A DNA stretch of 64,000 nucleotides from JADMIH01 sp035274425 (GTDB lineage Bacteria; Chloroflexota; Chloroflexia; QHBQ01; JADMIH01): NCBI GenBank assembly GCA_035274425.1, contig DATEOC010000090.1, positions 1-64,000 of the forward strand, in the 5' to 3' direction. This document shows, one piece after another, positions 34,177 to 41,724 of the stretch. The notes below the pieces were generated by a model. That model saw only the letters and a program-made list of their open reading frames with translations. It made no database searches and had not been told where the DNA came from. Position 1 is the first letter of the stretch. Each line of letters begins with the position of its first letter. The position numbers and the translations under genes are program-made.

Positions 34177-35209
34177 CAACCTTGAGCGCAGCCATCTCCT
34201 CTCTGAACCTACGCTCAAGCGCATCCTTCTCTTCGGCGGGGAGGAAGCTGTGGCGTACTCCATTGAGGAGGATGTCGTCTATGGTGGCTATGTCGAAGTC
34301 GAACTCGCCCGCGAGGAGCATAACCTCGTCGTTCAGCGTTGTGTTGAAGAGGGGAGGGTCATCGGAGTTGACGGAGAGGGGTACGCCCGCTTCGTACAGC
34401 CTGCGGAGCGGGTGAGCGCCCAGGTTGGGGTAGACGCCAAGGCATATGTTGCTCGTGGGGTTCACCTCGATGGGAACCTGGTGCTCGGCCAGGTATGCCA
34501 CCAGCTCTGGGTCCTCTATGGAGCGCACGCCGTGCCCTATACGCTCCGCGCCGAGCCACCTCAATGCGCCCCACACACTTTCCGGCCCCGCGACCTCGCC
34601 CGCGTGGGGGTCGCTGTGGAGGCCGGCTGCTCTTGCCCTTGTGAAATACGGCTCGAATGGCTCAGGAGGGTACCCGGCCTCCCCTCCCCCCAGGCCGAGG
34701 GAGATTACCCCGCGCTCCATACACTCGATTGCTAAAGAGGTTGTATAGTCGGCATATTTCGCGTTGAGGGCCGGGTCGCTTACATTCCTGATGATGTCGA
34801 ACACCCATCGTATCTCTACCCCGAACTCCTGCTGCGCACGCTGGCGGCCCCGCTCCAGCCCGTCAAGGAAGAGGTTGTCAGGGTGGCCGTGATGGTGATG
34901 GAAGCTGGGGGTGAAGGTTACCTCGGCGTAGAGGGCGTGCTGGCGGGCCATCTCCGCGCCGAACTCGTAGGCGATAGTCTCGAAGTCTTCGTTGGTCTTG
35001 AGGCACCTGGAGATGATGCCGTAAATCTCTATGAAGTGGTCGAAATCGCGGAAGGCGAACAATTCGCGCAGCCCTTCAACGGTAGTCGCGGGAAGCTCGA
35101 TGCCGTTGCGTTTCGCCAACGTAAGCAGCGTTGAGGGAAGGATAGAGCCTTCCAGGTGAACGTGCAGTTCGGCCTTCGGCACCGCTGCGAGGTAAGTTTG
35201 AATAGACAT
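34157..35209 (-). CDS. add: Adenosine deaminase family protein
   Basis: A 350-residue metal-dependent deaminase. Motifs in order are ELHVHLEG (residues 14-21, zinc His pair), SDPHAGEV (His, Glu), ERIGHGVR (catalytic His) and SVNSDDPP (zinc and catalytic Asp). This matches adenosine or adenine deaminases, which release ammonia to give inosine or hypoxanthine; distinguishing these needs a phylogeny. Length and motif spacing are normal. Confidence 0.88.
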   Translation of the reverse strand: MSIQTYLAAVPKAELHVHLEGSILPSTLLTLAKRNGIELPATTVEGLRELFAFRDFDHFIEIYGIISRCLKTNEDFETIAYEFGAEMARQHALYAEVTFTPSFHHHHGHPDNLFLDGLERGRQRAQQEFGVEIRWVFDIIRNVSDPALNAKYADYTTSLAIECMERGVISLGLGGGEAGYPPEPFEPYFTRARAAGLHSDPHAGEVAGPESVWGALRWLGAERIGHGVRSIEDPELVAYLAEHQVPIEVNPTSNICLGVYPNLGAHPLRRLYEAGVPLSVNSDDPPLFNTTLNDEVMLLAGEFDFDIATIDDILLNGVRHSFLPAEEKDALERRFREEMAALKVEIKGKG

Positions 35210-35281
35210 ATAGCCCCCTTCAGATAGGCCTTTTGCTTCACCAGACGTGAGTATACCATGTTTAGTGCGTAAAGGGAGTCT

Positions 35282-35334
35282 GAAAAAGCATCAAAATGGG
35301 TCCGGCTACGCCGGACCCATTTTGATGCTTTTTC
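35282..35334. terminator. Perfect 25-bp palindrome of terminator type in a divergent region
   Basis: GAAAAAGCATCAAAATGGG.. GGC, loop TAC, then its complement. It is the same class as the terminators at 25087 and 44796. However, it lies between two genes that diverge from each other, just upstream of the fabZ promoter, so simple termination of a neighbour does not explain it. Confidence 0.75.
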
Positions 35335-35343
35335 AAAAGTCAT

Positions 35344-35372
35344 TTGACAATAGCTATCCCTGAGAGTAATCT
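35344..35372 (+). promoter_or_regulatory. Sigma70-like promoter of fabZ
   Basis: TTGACA at 35344-35349, a 17-bp spacer, TAATCT at 35367-35372; the leader is about 25 nt. Confidence 0.75.
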
Positions 35373-35403
35373 ACACTATTATTCTGCTCACCCAGGAGGA
35401 GCT

Positions 35404-35868
35404 ATGGCAGACCAGTCGGGGGCTAATCAATTCGAAACGCTGACCAACGTCCAGATACAAGAGATCATACCCCATCGCTTCCCCTTCTTGCTCATAGATA
35501 AGATAATCGAGATGGAGTGGGGTAAGCGCGCTGTAGGCATCAAGAACGTTACGGCCAACGAGCCATTCTTCCAGGGGCACTTCCCCGGCTACCCTGTCAT
35601 GCCTGGGGTGCTGATACTTGAGGCTATGGCGCAGGTGGGTGCGGTGGCGGTGCTGGGGATGCCTGAGAACAAAGGGAAGATAGCCTTCTTCGCCGGGGTG
35701 GACGAAGTGCGCTTCAAGCGCCAGGTGGTGCCGGGCGATACTCTCCGTATAGAAGTCACGATGACGAGGGTGAGAGGCCCCATCGGCCAGGGCACCGGCG
35801 AGGCTACGGTGGATGGTCAGCTGGCGTGCAGGGGATCGTTCATGTTCGCGCTTGGAAAAGGGGAATAG
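35404..35868 (+). CDS. fabZ: 3-hydroxyacyl-ACP dehydratase
   Basis: A 154-residue hotdog-fold enzyme that dehydrates 3-hydroxyacyl-ACP to trans-2-enoyl-ACP in fatty acid synthesis. The motif PHRFPFLLID holds catalytic His, and PVMPGVLILEAMAQ holds catalytic Glu on the central helix. The length is normal. The start is ATG 35404 with AGGAGGAG upstream. No other fatty acid synthesis gene is close. Confidence 0.93.
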   Translation: MADQSGANQFETLTNVQIQEIIPHRFPFLLIDKIIEMEWGKRAVGIKNVTANEPFFQGHFPGYPVMPGVLILEAMAQVGAVAVLGMPENKGKIAFFAGVDEVRFKRQVVPGDTLRIEVTMTRVRGPIGQGTGEATVDGQLACRGSFMFALGKGE

Positions 35869-35877
35869 GTAGTTACG

Positions 35878-35942
35878 AATTACGAATTACGAATTACGAA
35901 TTACTAATTACTATATTCAACTCGTAATTCGTAATTCGTAAT
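35878..35942. repeat. Foldback of ATTCGTA heptamers
   Basis: (ATTACGA)n on the left and (ATTCGTA)n on the right, complementary around a short loop. It lies between fabZ and the hexapeptide transferase gene and may be inside their transcript. Confidence 0.85.
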
Positions 35943-35959
35943 TGGGAAGCGGGCGAGCT

Positions 35960-36811
35960 ATGCAATCGGAAGCGAAACGCCCCGTTGGTAAGACTCACAC
36001 TTACGCTCCTCGCAACACTTTCTGGGCACATTTTAAGGCCGCTATAGGGCACAACAGGAACCTGGGCGATAAAGTCCTGTGGTGCCTGGGTGCTGACTGG
36101 CAGCGCACCAGGCACAAGTTCGAAGGCTTTAAACCGCTCGACAAGCTATTCCACGCCGTCCTGTGCTGGGAGTGGTGGGCAGTTGCACAGTACCGCTTCG
36201 CCTATTGGGTCCATAAGCGCGGTTTCCCAGAGCTGGGGCGCAGGCGTTTCATCAGGAAGCTGCTATTTCTGCAACAGGCCGCACTATTACGCTTCTGCTA
36301 TTTTACGGGCAAAATCATCGAAGGGTTGAGCGGTGCGCGCCTCTCTGGGGAAGCCGAGATCGGCCCAGGCCTGCTACTGATGCATACCGGCTCGTGCGGC
36401 ATAGGGCGCGGAGCGAGCATAGGGTGCAACTTCACGATGCACCAGGATGCCAATATCGTGGCTGGAAACGATTTTGGGTACGCTACGATTGGCGACAACG
36501 TAACGCTCTACAGCGGGGCGCGCATAATTGGGGCGATGCATATAGGGAACCGCGCCCGTGTCGGCGCTAATGCAGTTGTGATCCATGACTTACCCGCTGA
36601 TTGTCTCGCGCTGGGCGCACCCGCCCGACCTATCCAGCCAGGAGAGAGACCGGCACCTTACCCCGCCTCCAGGCAGATGCGCGACTTCCTCTCCACACTC
36701 ATACTCTCAGGTGAGTTAGAAAAGGTTGGGCAGCACCGGTACCGCGACGTTTCTACAGGTGAGATAATCACTTTTGATTACGAGGGCGCGGAGGAAGCCG
36801 GTCAGCAATAG
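35960..36811 (+). CDS. Hexapeptide-repeat acyltransferase (serine acetyltransferase-like)
   Basis: A 283-residue protein. A helical N-terminal half (to about 125) is followed by a left-handed beta-helix with hexapeptide steps (SGEAEIGPGLLLMHTGSCGI, GDNVTLYSGARIIG, IGNRARVGANAVVI). The arrangement resembles CysE-type serine O-acetyltransferases, but the N-terminal part is not typical, so another acyl acceptor is possible. Start ATG 35960 has only a weak ribosome-binding site. It overlaps the convergent ATP-grasp gene by 44 bp. Confidence 0.8.
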   Translation: MQSEAKRPVGKTHTYAPRNTFWAHFKAAIGHNRNLGDKVLWCLGADWQRTRHKFEGFKPLDKLFHAVLCWEWWAVAQYRFAYWVHKRGFPELGRRRFIRKLLFLQQAALLRFCYFTGKIIEGLSGARLSGEAEIGPGLLLMHTGSCGIGRGASIGCNFTMHQDANIVAGNDFGYATIGDNVTLYSGARIIGAMHIGNRARVGANAVVIHDLPADCLALGAPARPIQPGERPAPYPASRQMRDFLSTLILSGELEKVGQHRYRDVSTGEIITFDYEGAEEAGQQ

Positions 36812-37643
36812 CGCCCGCCAGGCTCTCCACAGCCTCCGGGGCCATCTGCAGGAATAGTGACGGCTCCACAAGCTCCAGCTCCATCAAGCAGAGTGCACCC
36901 GCTTCGTCCCTTACCACATCTACACGCGCATACAAGGTGGGATGTCCCGCAGCTTGAAGAACACTAGCGGCAAAGCCAATCTCGGTCCTCGTCGCTTCTA
37001 CGAGCCTGGACTTCTCTTGCCCATCCTGGTTGGAGCCTAATGGGAAGGTTCTGCGGACGGCGTGCGTGAAGTGCCCGTCTATGAACATCAATGAGCGCTC
37101 GCCGGAGGTCTCGACCGAGGCGATAAAGGGCTGCACCATCATGTCGCGCTCGGCAAGGAGCTTATCAAGGTGCGCCTGCCCCTCGCGAAGGGACTCATCC
37201 GCCACCAGCATGGTCGCATAAGCCGAGGCCGACACCACAGGCTTGACGACTACCCTCTGCCACCCTTGCTCTGCCATCAAGGTCGCCAGGTCAGCTTTAG
37301 AACCGCGCGCCAGCCAGACTGTAGGCACGACGGATATATCGCGTTCGGCAAGCTCGCGCAGATAGGTCTTGCGGGTGTTCCAGCGCACCACTTCGACCGG
37401 GTTCCATAGGCTGCTCAGGGAGGCTACATGCTCCGCCCATGCCATAAACTCCTCTAACCTGTGGTGATAGTCCCAGGTAGAGCGTATCACGCACACGCCT
37501 ATGCCCGCCCAATCTATAACAGGGTCGTCCCAGACGGCAGCTCCGGCTTTCATTCCCAGTCCGGCAAGCGTAGCCGCCAGCAACTGCTCGTCCTCCGCAA
37601 GTCCCGGAAGCTCAGAATAAGTTATCAGAGCCACATCTAGCAT
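36768..37643 (-). CDS. ATP-grasp domain protein (RimK/glutathione synthetase-like)
   Basis: A 291-residue protein. RWNTRKTYLRELAERDI opens the ATP-grasp domain, RVVVKPVVSASAYATM is the phosphate-binding loop and lysine strand, VQPFIASVETSGERSLMFIDG is the central strand, and YARVDVVRDE..LMELELVEPSLF holds the metal-binding Asp/Glu. Such enzymes form a bond between a carboxylate and an amine; the substrates are unknown. It is convergent and overlapping with the acyltransferase gene. Confidence 0.8.
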   Translation of the reverse strand: MLDVALITYSELPGLAEDEQLLAATLAGLGMKAGAAVWDDPVIDWAGIGVCVIRSTWDYHHRLEEFMAWAEHVASLSSLWNPVEVVRWNTRKTYLRELAERDISVVPTVWLARGSKADLATLMAEQGWQRVVVKPVVSASAYATMLVADESLREGQAHLDKLLAERDMMVQPFIASVETSGERSLMFIDGHFTHAVRRTFPLGSNQDGQEKSRLVEATRTEIGFAASVLQAAGHPTLYARVDVVRDEAGALCLMELELVEPSLFLQMAPEAVESLAGAIADRLPPRPRNQK

Positions 37644-37654
37644 GGTTAGTCCAA

Positions 37655-37790
37655 ATTAGACGATAGACGATGAAACGTGAAACGTGATACGTGATACATG
37701 AATCCTTAAGAAACCTCTGCGCCTCTGCGTCTCTGCGGTGAAATCTATCGTCTCTCGTCTATCGTCTATCGTCCGTCGTCCGTCGTCCCG
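37655..37790. repeat. Foldback heptamer element between ATP-grasp and glycosyltransferase genes
   Basis: AGACGATAGACGATG with GTGAAAC units on the left; TATCGTC then (GTCGTCC)n on the right. CCTCTGCG octamers lie in the core. The arms are inverted with respect to each other. Confidence 0.8.
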
Positions 37791-39941
37791 TCACCTCACC
37801 TCTACCTCACCAATCAGCACCGCGCTGCCATAGGGCTGCCCATCTTTGCACTCAGGGGTGAGTGGGACGATTTCACTCTGTACCTGCTGGTACATACCTA
37901 TGAGCATCTTGTACCTGCCAGGCTGAAGGTTGGCGGGGATCGGGAGGGCCGTCGTGTCTGTGACAACCGTGCCCGGATTCCATGTGTCAGTGGTTCCGGT
38001 TGCTCCCGTAGCAGGGTTGTCGCGGGAGGCCACCTGCTCCCCTTTCGCGTTGATGAGATGTAGATAGGTTGCGTAACTATGGCGCAGCTTCTCCTCAGGC
38101 TGCCAGTAAAGGGTAGCATGTAGAGCGTCACCACGCCTTACGCCACTCTGGGCCACGCCCGGTCCGAGAGCATACCCTCTCAGCGTAACTGCTTCCTCTC
38201 CATCTGAGAACGTGCAATCTAACGTATATTGGGGCACGGGAGGGTCTAGCCGAGCTACGTAAGTATCTACGATACTGCGAAACTTGACCGTGTAGTTATC
38301 GCGAAAGGCCTGCAACGCCGCTGGCGTCCACCTGTCGCTCCCCTGTTGAAGCAGCACCACCTCGAAACGGCGGTCTCGTAGCGATTGGACGAAGACGCTC
38401 TCGTCCCACCTCCCCATCTTCGCCAGGGGTACGAAGGTGGATGGATCGTCGTATATCACCTCTTTGCCGTTAATGAGAAGGAGATGAGCGTTCTCCGAGT
38501 AGATGTCGCCTGGAAGGCCGGCAACGAGGTGCGATAAATTCTTCATGTCAGCATCAAGCGCTTCGCCCGGCCAGCCGCCTCGATACCACGTATGAGGATC
38601 GTCATATACAAAGAGCTGCGCGGCCAGGGTCGCTCCCAGTAGCGCGAGGGCGAGAGTTGGAAATGCACCACGCATAACAACTGGCGTGTTATTCTTGTAG
38701 AACTTCGACTCTCTATTTTGGACTTTGGACTTTGGTCTTTGGACTATCAACTTCCACAGCCACCCGGCTGACAGCCCGACCACCATGCACAAAGGTAGCA
38801 AGACATCAAGCAAATGGTTGTAGTTGCTGCCTTCATAGCCCATCTGCGCAAAAGTAGATGCGCTCCCCCATAAGAGGTAGACGATCAGCAGCGCATGGGC
38901 GCTTCCTATACGACTTCTTATACTCATCATCCGTCGTCCGCCGTCCGCCGTCCGTCGTCCAATACCTACTAAGAGGAAGAACGCGGAGACTATACACCCT
39001 CCTCCCCATAAGAGTAGCGGCCAATACTCAGCCAGCAGACGCCGGAGCGTGCGGTTGGCGCGGTCCATCGTCCAGCTCAGGCTGTGGTTCTCCACCAGGT
39101 GCTCCCAAAGACCGCCCTTGAGGAGCAAGTTTGCCCCCAGGTAGGGTATGGTGATGATGGCAGCTAACACTCCAGCAAAGCGCAGCCCGGCGCGCCAATC
39201 GCGGACAAGGAGCCACGTCATAGTGGCTGCTGCCGGGGCAAGCGCCGATTGCTTCGTATAAAACGCGAGGGCGAAGAATAGGGCGCTAAGGTAGAGTGCG
39301 GAATTGGACGAAGGACGAAGGACGAAGGACGAAGGACGGTCATTACTGCCTTCTGCCGGTTCTTGGGCTGTGCCCAATTCAGGCCTTCTGCCTTCTGAGA
39401 CGGCCCAGGCCATGCCGCCAAGCGCGAGAGCAAGCGCGGGCATATCCTGCTTGTAGAGGGAGGACCACACGATTACCGGCGACAGTGACATCCATAATCC
39501 GCCCGCCAGTAACCCAACTCCCCACTTCCCCGTCACGCGCCGGACGATGTAAGCGGCCAGGACGGCTATGGTAAGGGTTGACAGCAAGGAAATCAGGCGG
39601 CCCGGCCACAACGCCGCGCCTGTCACCCAGCTGATGGGCGCATTTATGATGTAGAAAAGAGGGGGATAGGGGGCAGAGATGAAGCCTTCCGGCCCGTTGA
39701 GCCGGTAAATATTGTGCCCCTGCGCGAGCTGTAACGTGGCGTTGAGGTTTATGCCTTCGTCGAAGTCGAATTGCCAGGGCCACGCCACGAGAGATATGCT
39801 AATCTCCGCGAACGACAACAGCCTGGGGAGGATTACAAGCGCGCCCGCGAGGACCAACAGGGCTACGCCGATACGAGAGGAGCGACTTAGGTTGGAAATG
39901 CCGGAGGTCCGCATAGCGGGCGGAGCTTGATTAGCACTCAA
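37791..39941 (-). CDS. Polytopic GT39/PMT-like membrane glycosyltransferase with repeat insertions
   Basis: A 716-residue protein with about eleven transmembrane helices in the first 500 residues and a C-terminal beta-rich extracellular domain (about 590-716). WQFDFDEGINLNATLQLAQGHNIY resembles the first extracellular loop of GT-C enzymes. Three in-frame repeat-coded stretches occur: about 39302-39345 (PSSFVLRPSS), 38929-38962 (RRTADGGRR) and 38716-38745 (PKSKVQ). It starts with TTG immediately after the stop of the upstream gene, or with ATG 39914. Confidence 0.72.
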   Translation of the reverse strand: MSANQAPPAMRTSGISNLSRSSRIGVALLVLAGALVILPRLLSFAEISISLVAWPWQFDFDEGINLNATLQLAQGHNIYRLNGPEGFISAPYPPLFYIINAPISWVTGAALWPGRLISLLSTLTIAVLAAYIVRRVTGKWGVGLLAGGLWMSLSPVIVWSSLYKQDMPALALALGGMAWAVSEGRRPELGTAQEPAEGSNDRPSSFVLRPSSNSALYLSALFFALAFYTKQSALAPAAATMTWLLVRDWRAGLRFAGVLAAIITIPYLGANLLLKGGLWEHLVENHSLSWTMDRANRTLRRLLAEYWPLLLWGGGCIVSAFFLLVGIGRRTADGGRRMMSIRSRIGSAHALLIVYLLWGSASTFAQMGYEGSNYNHLLDVLLPLCMVVGLSAGWLWKLIVQRPKSKVQNRESKFYKNNTPVVMRGAFPTLALALLGATLAAQLFVYDDPHTWYRGGWPGEALDADMKNLSHLVAGLPGDIYSENAHLLLINGKEVIYDDPSTFVPLAKMGRWDESVFVQSLRDRRFEVVLLQQGSDRWTPAALQAFRDNYTVKFRSIVDTYVARLDPPVPQYTLDCTFSDGEEAVTLRGYALGPGVAQSGVRRGDALHATLYWQPEEKLRHSYATYLHLINAKGEQVASRDNPATGATGTTDTWNPGTVVTDTTALPIPANLQPGRYKMLIGMYQQVQSEIVPLTPECKDGQPYGSAVLIGEVEVR

Positions 39942-40283
39942 CTAGCCAAAGTAGCCCAACTCATCCTTCGCCTCCTCGCTCATCATGGAGGGGTGCCAGG
40001 GCGGGGAGAAGACGAGATGGAGGTCCACCTCTTCGAGGTCGTCAAACCTTGCCAGGGAGCGGCGGATGTTCGTCATCAGCTCCGGGCCGACGGGGCAGCC
40101 TGGGCTTGTGAGGGTCATGGTGATGTCGGCCTTGCCCGGCAGCATGGTAATGTCGTACACCAGCCCCAGGTCTATGATGTTCAAGCCAAGCTCAGGGTCG
40201 AACACCTCTTCGCGTATCGCCTCGCGCGCCATCTCTTCCGTAGTGGCTTGCGATTGCGAATTAGTAGCTTCTGTGTTAATCAT
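39942..40283 (-). CDS. MIP18/DUF59 family iron-sulfur assembly protein (SufT/PaaD-like)
   Basis: A 113-residue protein with the DUF59 signature: VFDPELGLNIIDLGLVYDI, TMTLTSPGCPVGPELM with the conserved Cys, and a C-terminal FSPPWHPSMMSEEAKDELG. Proteins of this type help Fe-S cluster assembly or maturation. No suf genes adjoin it. Its TAG stop touches the start of the glycosyltransferase gene, suggesting coupled translation. Confidence 0.88.
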   Translation of the reverse strand: MINTEATNSQSQATTEEMAREAIREEVFDPELGLNIIDLGLVYDITMLPGKADITMTLTSPGCPVGPELMTNIRRSLARFDDLEEVDLHLVFSPPWHPSMMSEEAKDELGYFG

Positions 40284-40468
40284 AATAGTCTGCTCCTTTC
40301 AACGGAGACCATTGTTCTTCAGCTTATATTATACGACATCTCGCCCCACACCAATATTGTGCCCTACCAGGGCGCAGTGTCCCTACAGGTCTTCCTTGCC
40401 TCTTTTTGCGATCCCTCACGCTCATAGGCAACACAATACTCTCATGTTTCACGCATCACGTTTCACGT

Positions 40469-40621
40469 ACTCTAATTCTGGGTTTTCTTGAGTTCATCAC
40501 ACGTGAAATTGAGATACTTTACGGGAAAACGGCCCCGTTTCAGCCAGATTCGGCAGCAGATCGACCTTTGTGAGCCTCCAAAACAGAGCTTTTGAGCGTC
40601 AATTAAACCCAGAATTAGAGT
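40469..40621. mobile_element. 153-bp MITE-like element in a heptamer array
   Basis: Perfect 17-bp terminal inverted repeats, ACTCTAATTCTGGGTTT and its complement, bound a 153-bp noncoding segment. Both ends are flanked by ACGT, as expected for a 4-bp target duplication, although ACGT is itself palindromic. The element interrupts a CACGTTT array, which resumes on the other side. No transposase is present. The remainder of 40284-40633 holds only repeat units. Confidence 0.7.
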
Positions 40622-40633
40622 ACGTTTCACGTT

Positions 40634-41512
40634 TTACTCGTCAAACAGATACGTCGCTTCCTGGTACAGCCTTATCTCATTAGCGGCGAGCTTGCGCTTG
40701 GTTTGCTCGTGCCACCACGCGTTCTTCGCTTCTAGTGACTCGTCGCTGCTGAGGAGAGCGATTGGGACGTTCACACGCAGGGCGCGAGGGCTGATGACGT
40801 GGCGGGTAATGCCGGTGGGCACTTTCGTGCCCGCCCCGGCCAATGTCAGTATATCGTCAGGTGTATAGGGTGGGAAGACTACCAGCCCGCTGACATTGTC
40901 ATAGTAATCGCCAAGCTCATCGAGGTCGTCGGTATTGACGCGGTGGATGACTACCGAGGGGTCGCTTTTGTACGTATCTACCATCGCGTTCAGCAACCCA
41001 GTAGAGGTGTGTGCGGTATGGTTTGCGTTGGACAACAGGCCGTTCACGCTAGAGATAGTCGAGCCGATCTCTCCTGACGGTGAGGGGGTGACTACGTAGG
41101 CAACTATGCTACGCGCTTTCAGACGGGCGCGCGCCTCGCTACTCGACGCCGGTTCAACCACTAACCCCTCGACGCTCCTTATCTCGGACAGGAAGGTAGC
41201 AGGGGCACGCCCCGTGACAAGATGGTTCCATGTATTGAGCTGCACCTGGTTCGACTTGTAATCCACAATCTGCACGAGAATGTGAGGGTACCCGGTGCGC
41301 CGTACCGCGCTGGTGCGATTGGCCCCATCGAGCACGACGTATTGGTCCGTACCGGGTATGGGGGCAACGATAGGGGGGTTCTTCAGGTATCCATCTGCCC
41401 GTAGACGCGCCTCCAGCCGGGCTACGCGCTTTTCGTCGGCGTGCTCATGCAAAATCAACGCCTCGGTGAGCACGAGGCGCAGTTCGGGGATGCTGAAATG
41501 GGACTGAGTCAT
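40634..41512 (-). CDS. ParB/Srx-fold protein (SbnI/SerK-like)
   Basis: A 292-residue protein. The N-terminal third resembles ParB/sulfiredoxin-fold kinases and nucleases: LARLRADGYLKNPPI-like spacing and VLDGANRTSAVR, where the DGANR loop replaces DGHHR of serine kinases. The C-terminal 150 residues are not recognised. A free-serine kinase role is possible, but plasmid partition is unlikely since no parA adjoins. Start ATG 41512 has no clear ribosome-binding site. Confidence 0.55.
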   Translation of the reverse strand: MTQSHFSIPELRLVLTEALILHEHADEKRVARLEARLRADGYLKNPPIVAPIPGTDQYVVLDGANRTSAVRRTGYPHILVQIVDYKSNQVQLNTWNHLVTGRAPATFLSEIRSVEGLVVEPASSSEARARLKARSIVAYVVTPSPSGEIGSTISSVNGLLSNANHTAHTSTGLLNAMVDTYKSDPSVVIHRVNTDDLDELGDYYDNVSGLVVFPPYTPDDILTLAGAGTKVPTGITRHVISPRALRVNVPIALLSSDESLEAKNAWWHEQTKRKLAANEIRLYQEATYLFDE

Positions 41513-41544
41513 AATAAGTGCGGAGTGCTGAATAGGATATATTT

Positions 41545-41571
41545 GTAGGGGCATGGCGCGCCATGCCTCAC
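41545..41571. repeat. GTAGGGGC palindrome, copy 5
   Basis: GTAGGGGCATGGCG and CGCCATGCCTCAC, an imperfect copy next to the heptamer array upstream of the esterase gene. Confidence 0.7.
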
Positions 41572-41580
41572 AGAGCAGTA

Positions 41581-41688
41581 TACATCGTCTATCGTCTATC
41601 GTCTATCGTCTATCGTCTATCGTCTATCGTCCCTCATCACGTTTCACGTTTCACCGTCCGTCGTCCGTCGTCCGTCGTCCGTCGTCCG
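41581..41688. repeat. Three successive heptamer arrays upstream of the esterase promoter
   Basis: (TATCGTC)n about six units, (ACGTTTC)n, then (GTCGTCC)n about five units, ending directly at the -35 TTGACA. Confidence 0.9.
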
Positions 41689-41718
41689 TTGACAACCTCT
41701 CTCCTCTTACAGTACCAT
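41689..41718 (+). promoter_or_regulatory. Sigma70-like promoter giving a leaderless esterase mRNA
   Basis: TTGACA at 41689, an 18-bp spacer, TACCAT at 41713. The expected start of transcription falls on the ATG at 41725, so no leader or ribosome-binding site exists. Confidence 0.65.
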
Positions 41719-41724
41719 CCCACT

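Noticed and set aside
40284..40634. Small genes in this gap
   Set aside because: Only short frames through repeats and the MITE-like element; no ribosome-binding site or conserved motif.
41563..41724. Upstream extension of the esterase frame
   Set aside because: Encoded by three heptamer arrays; the promoter lies inside it.
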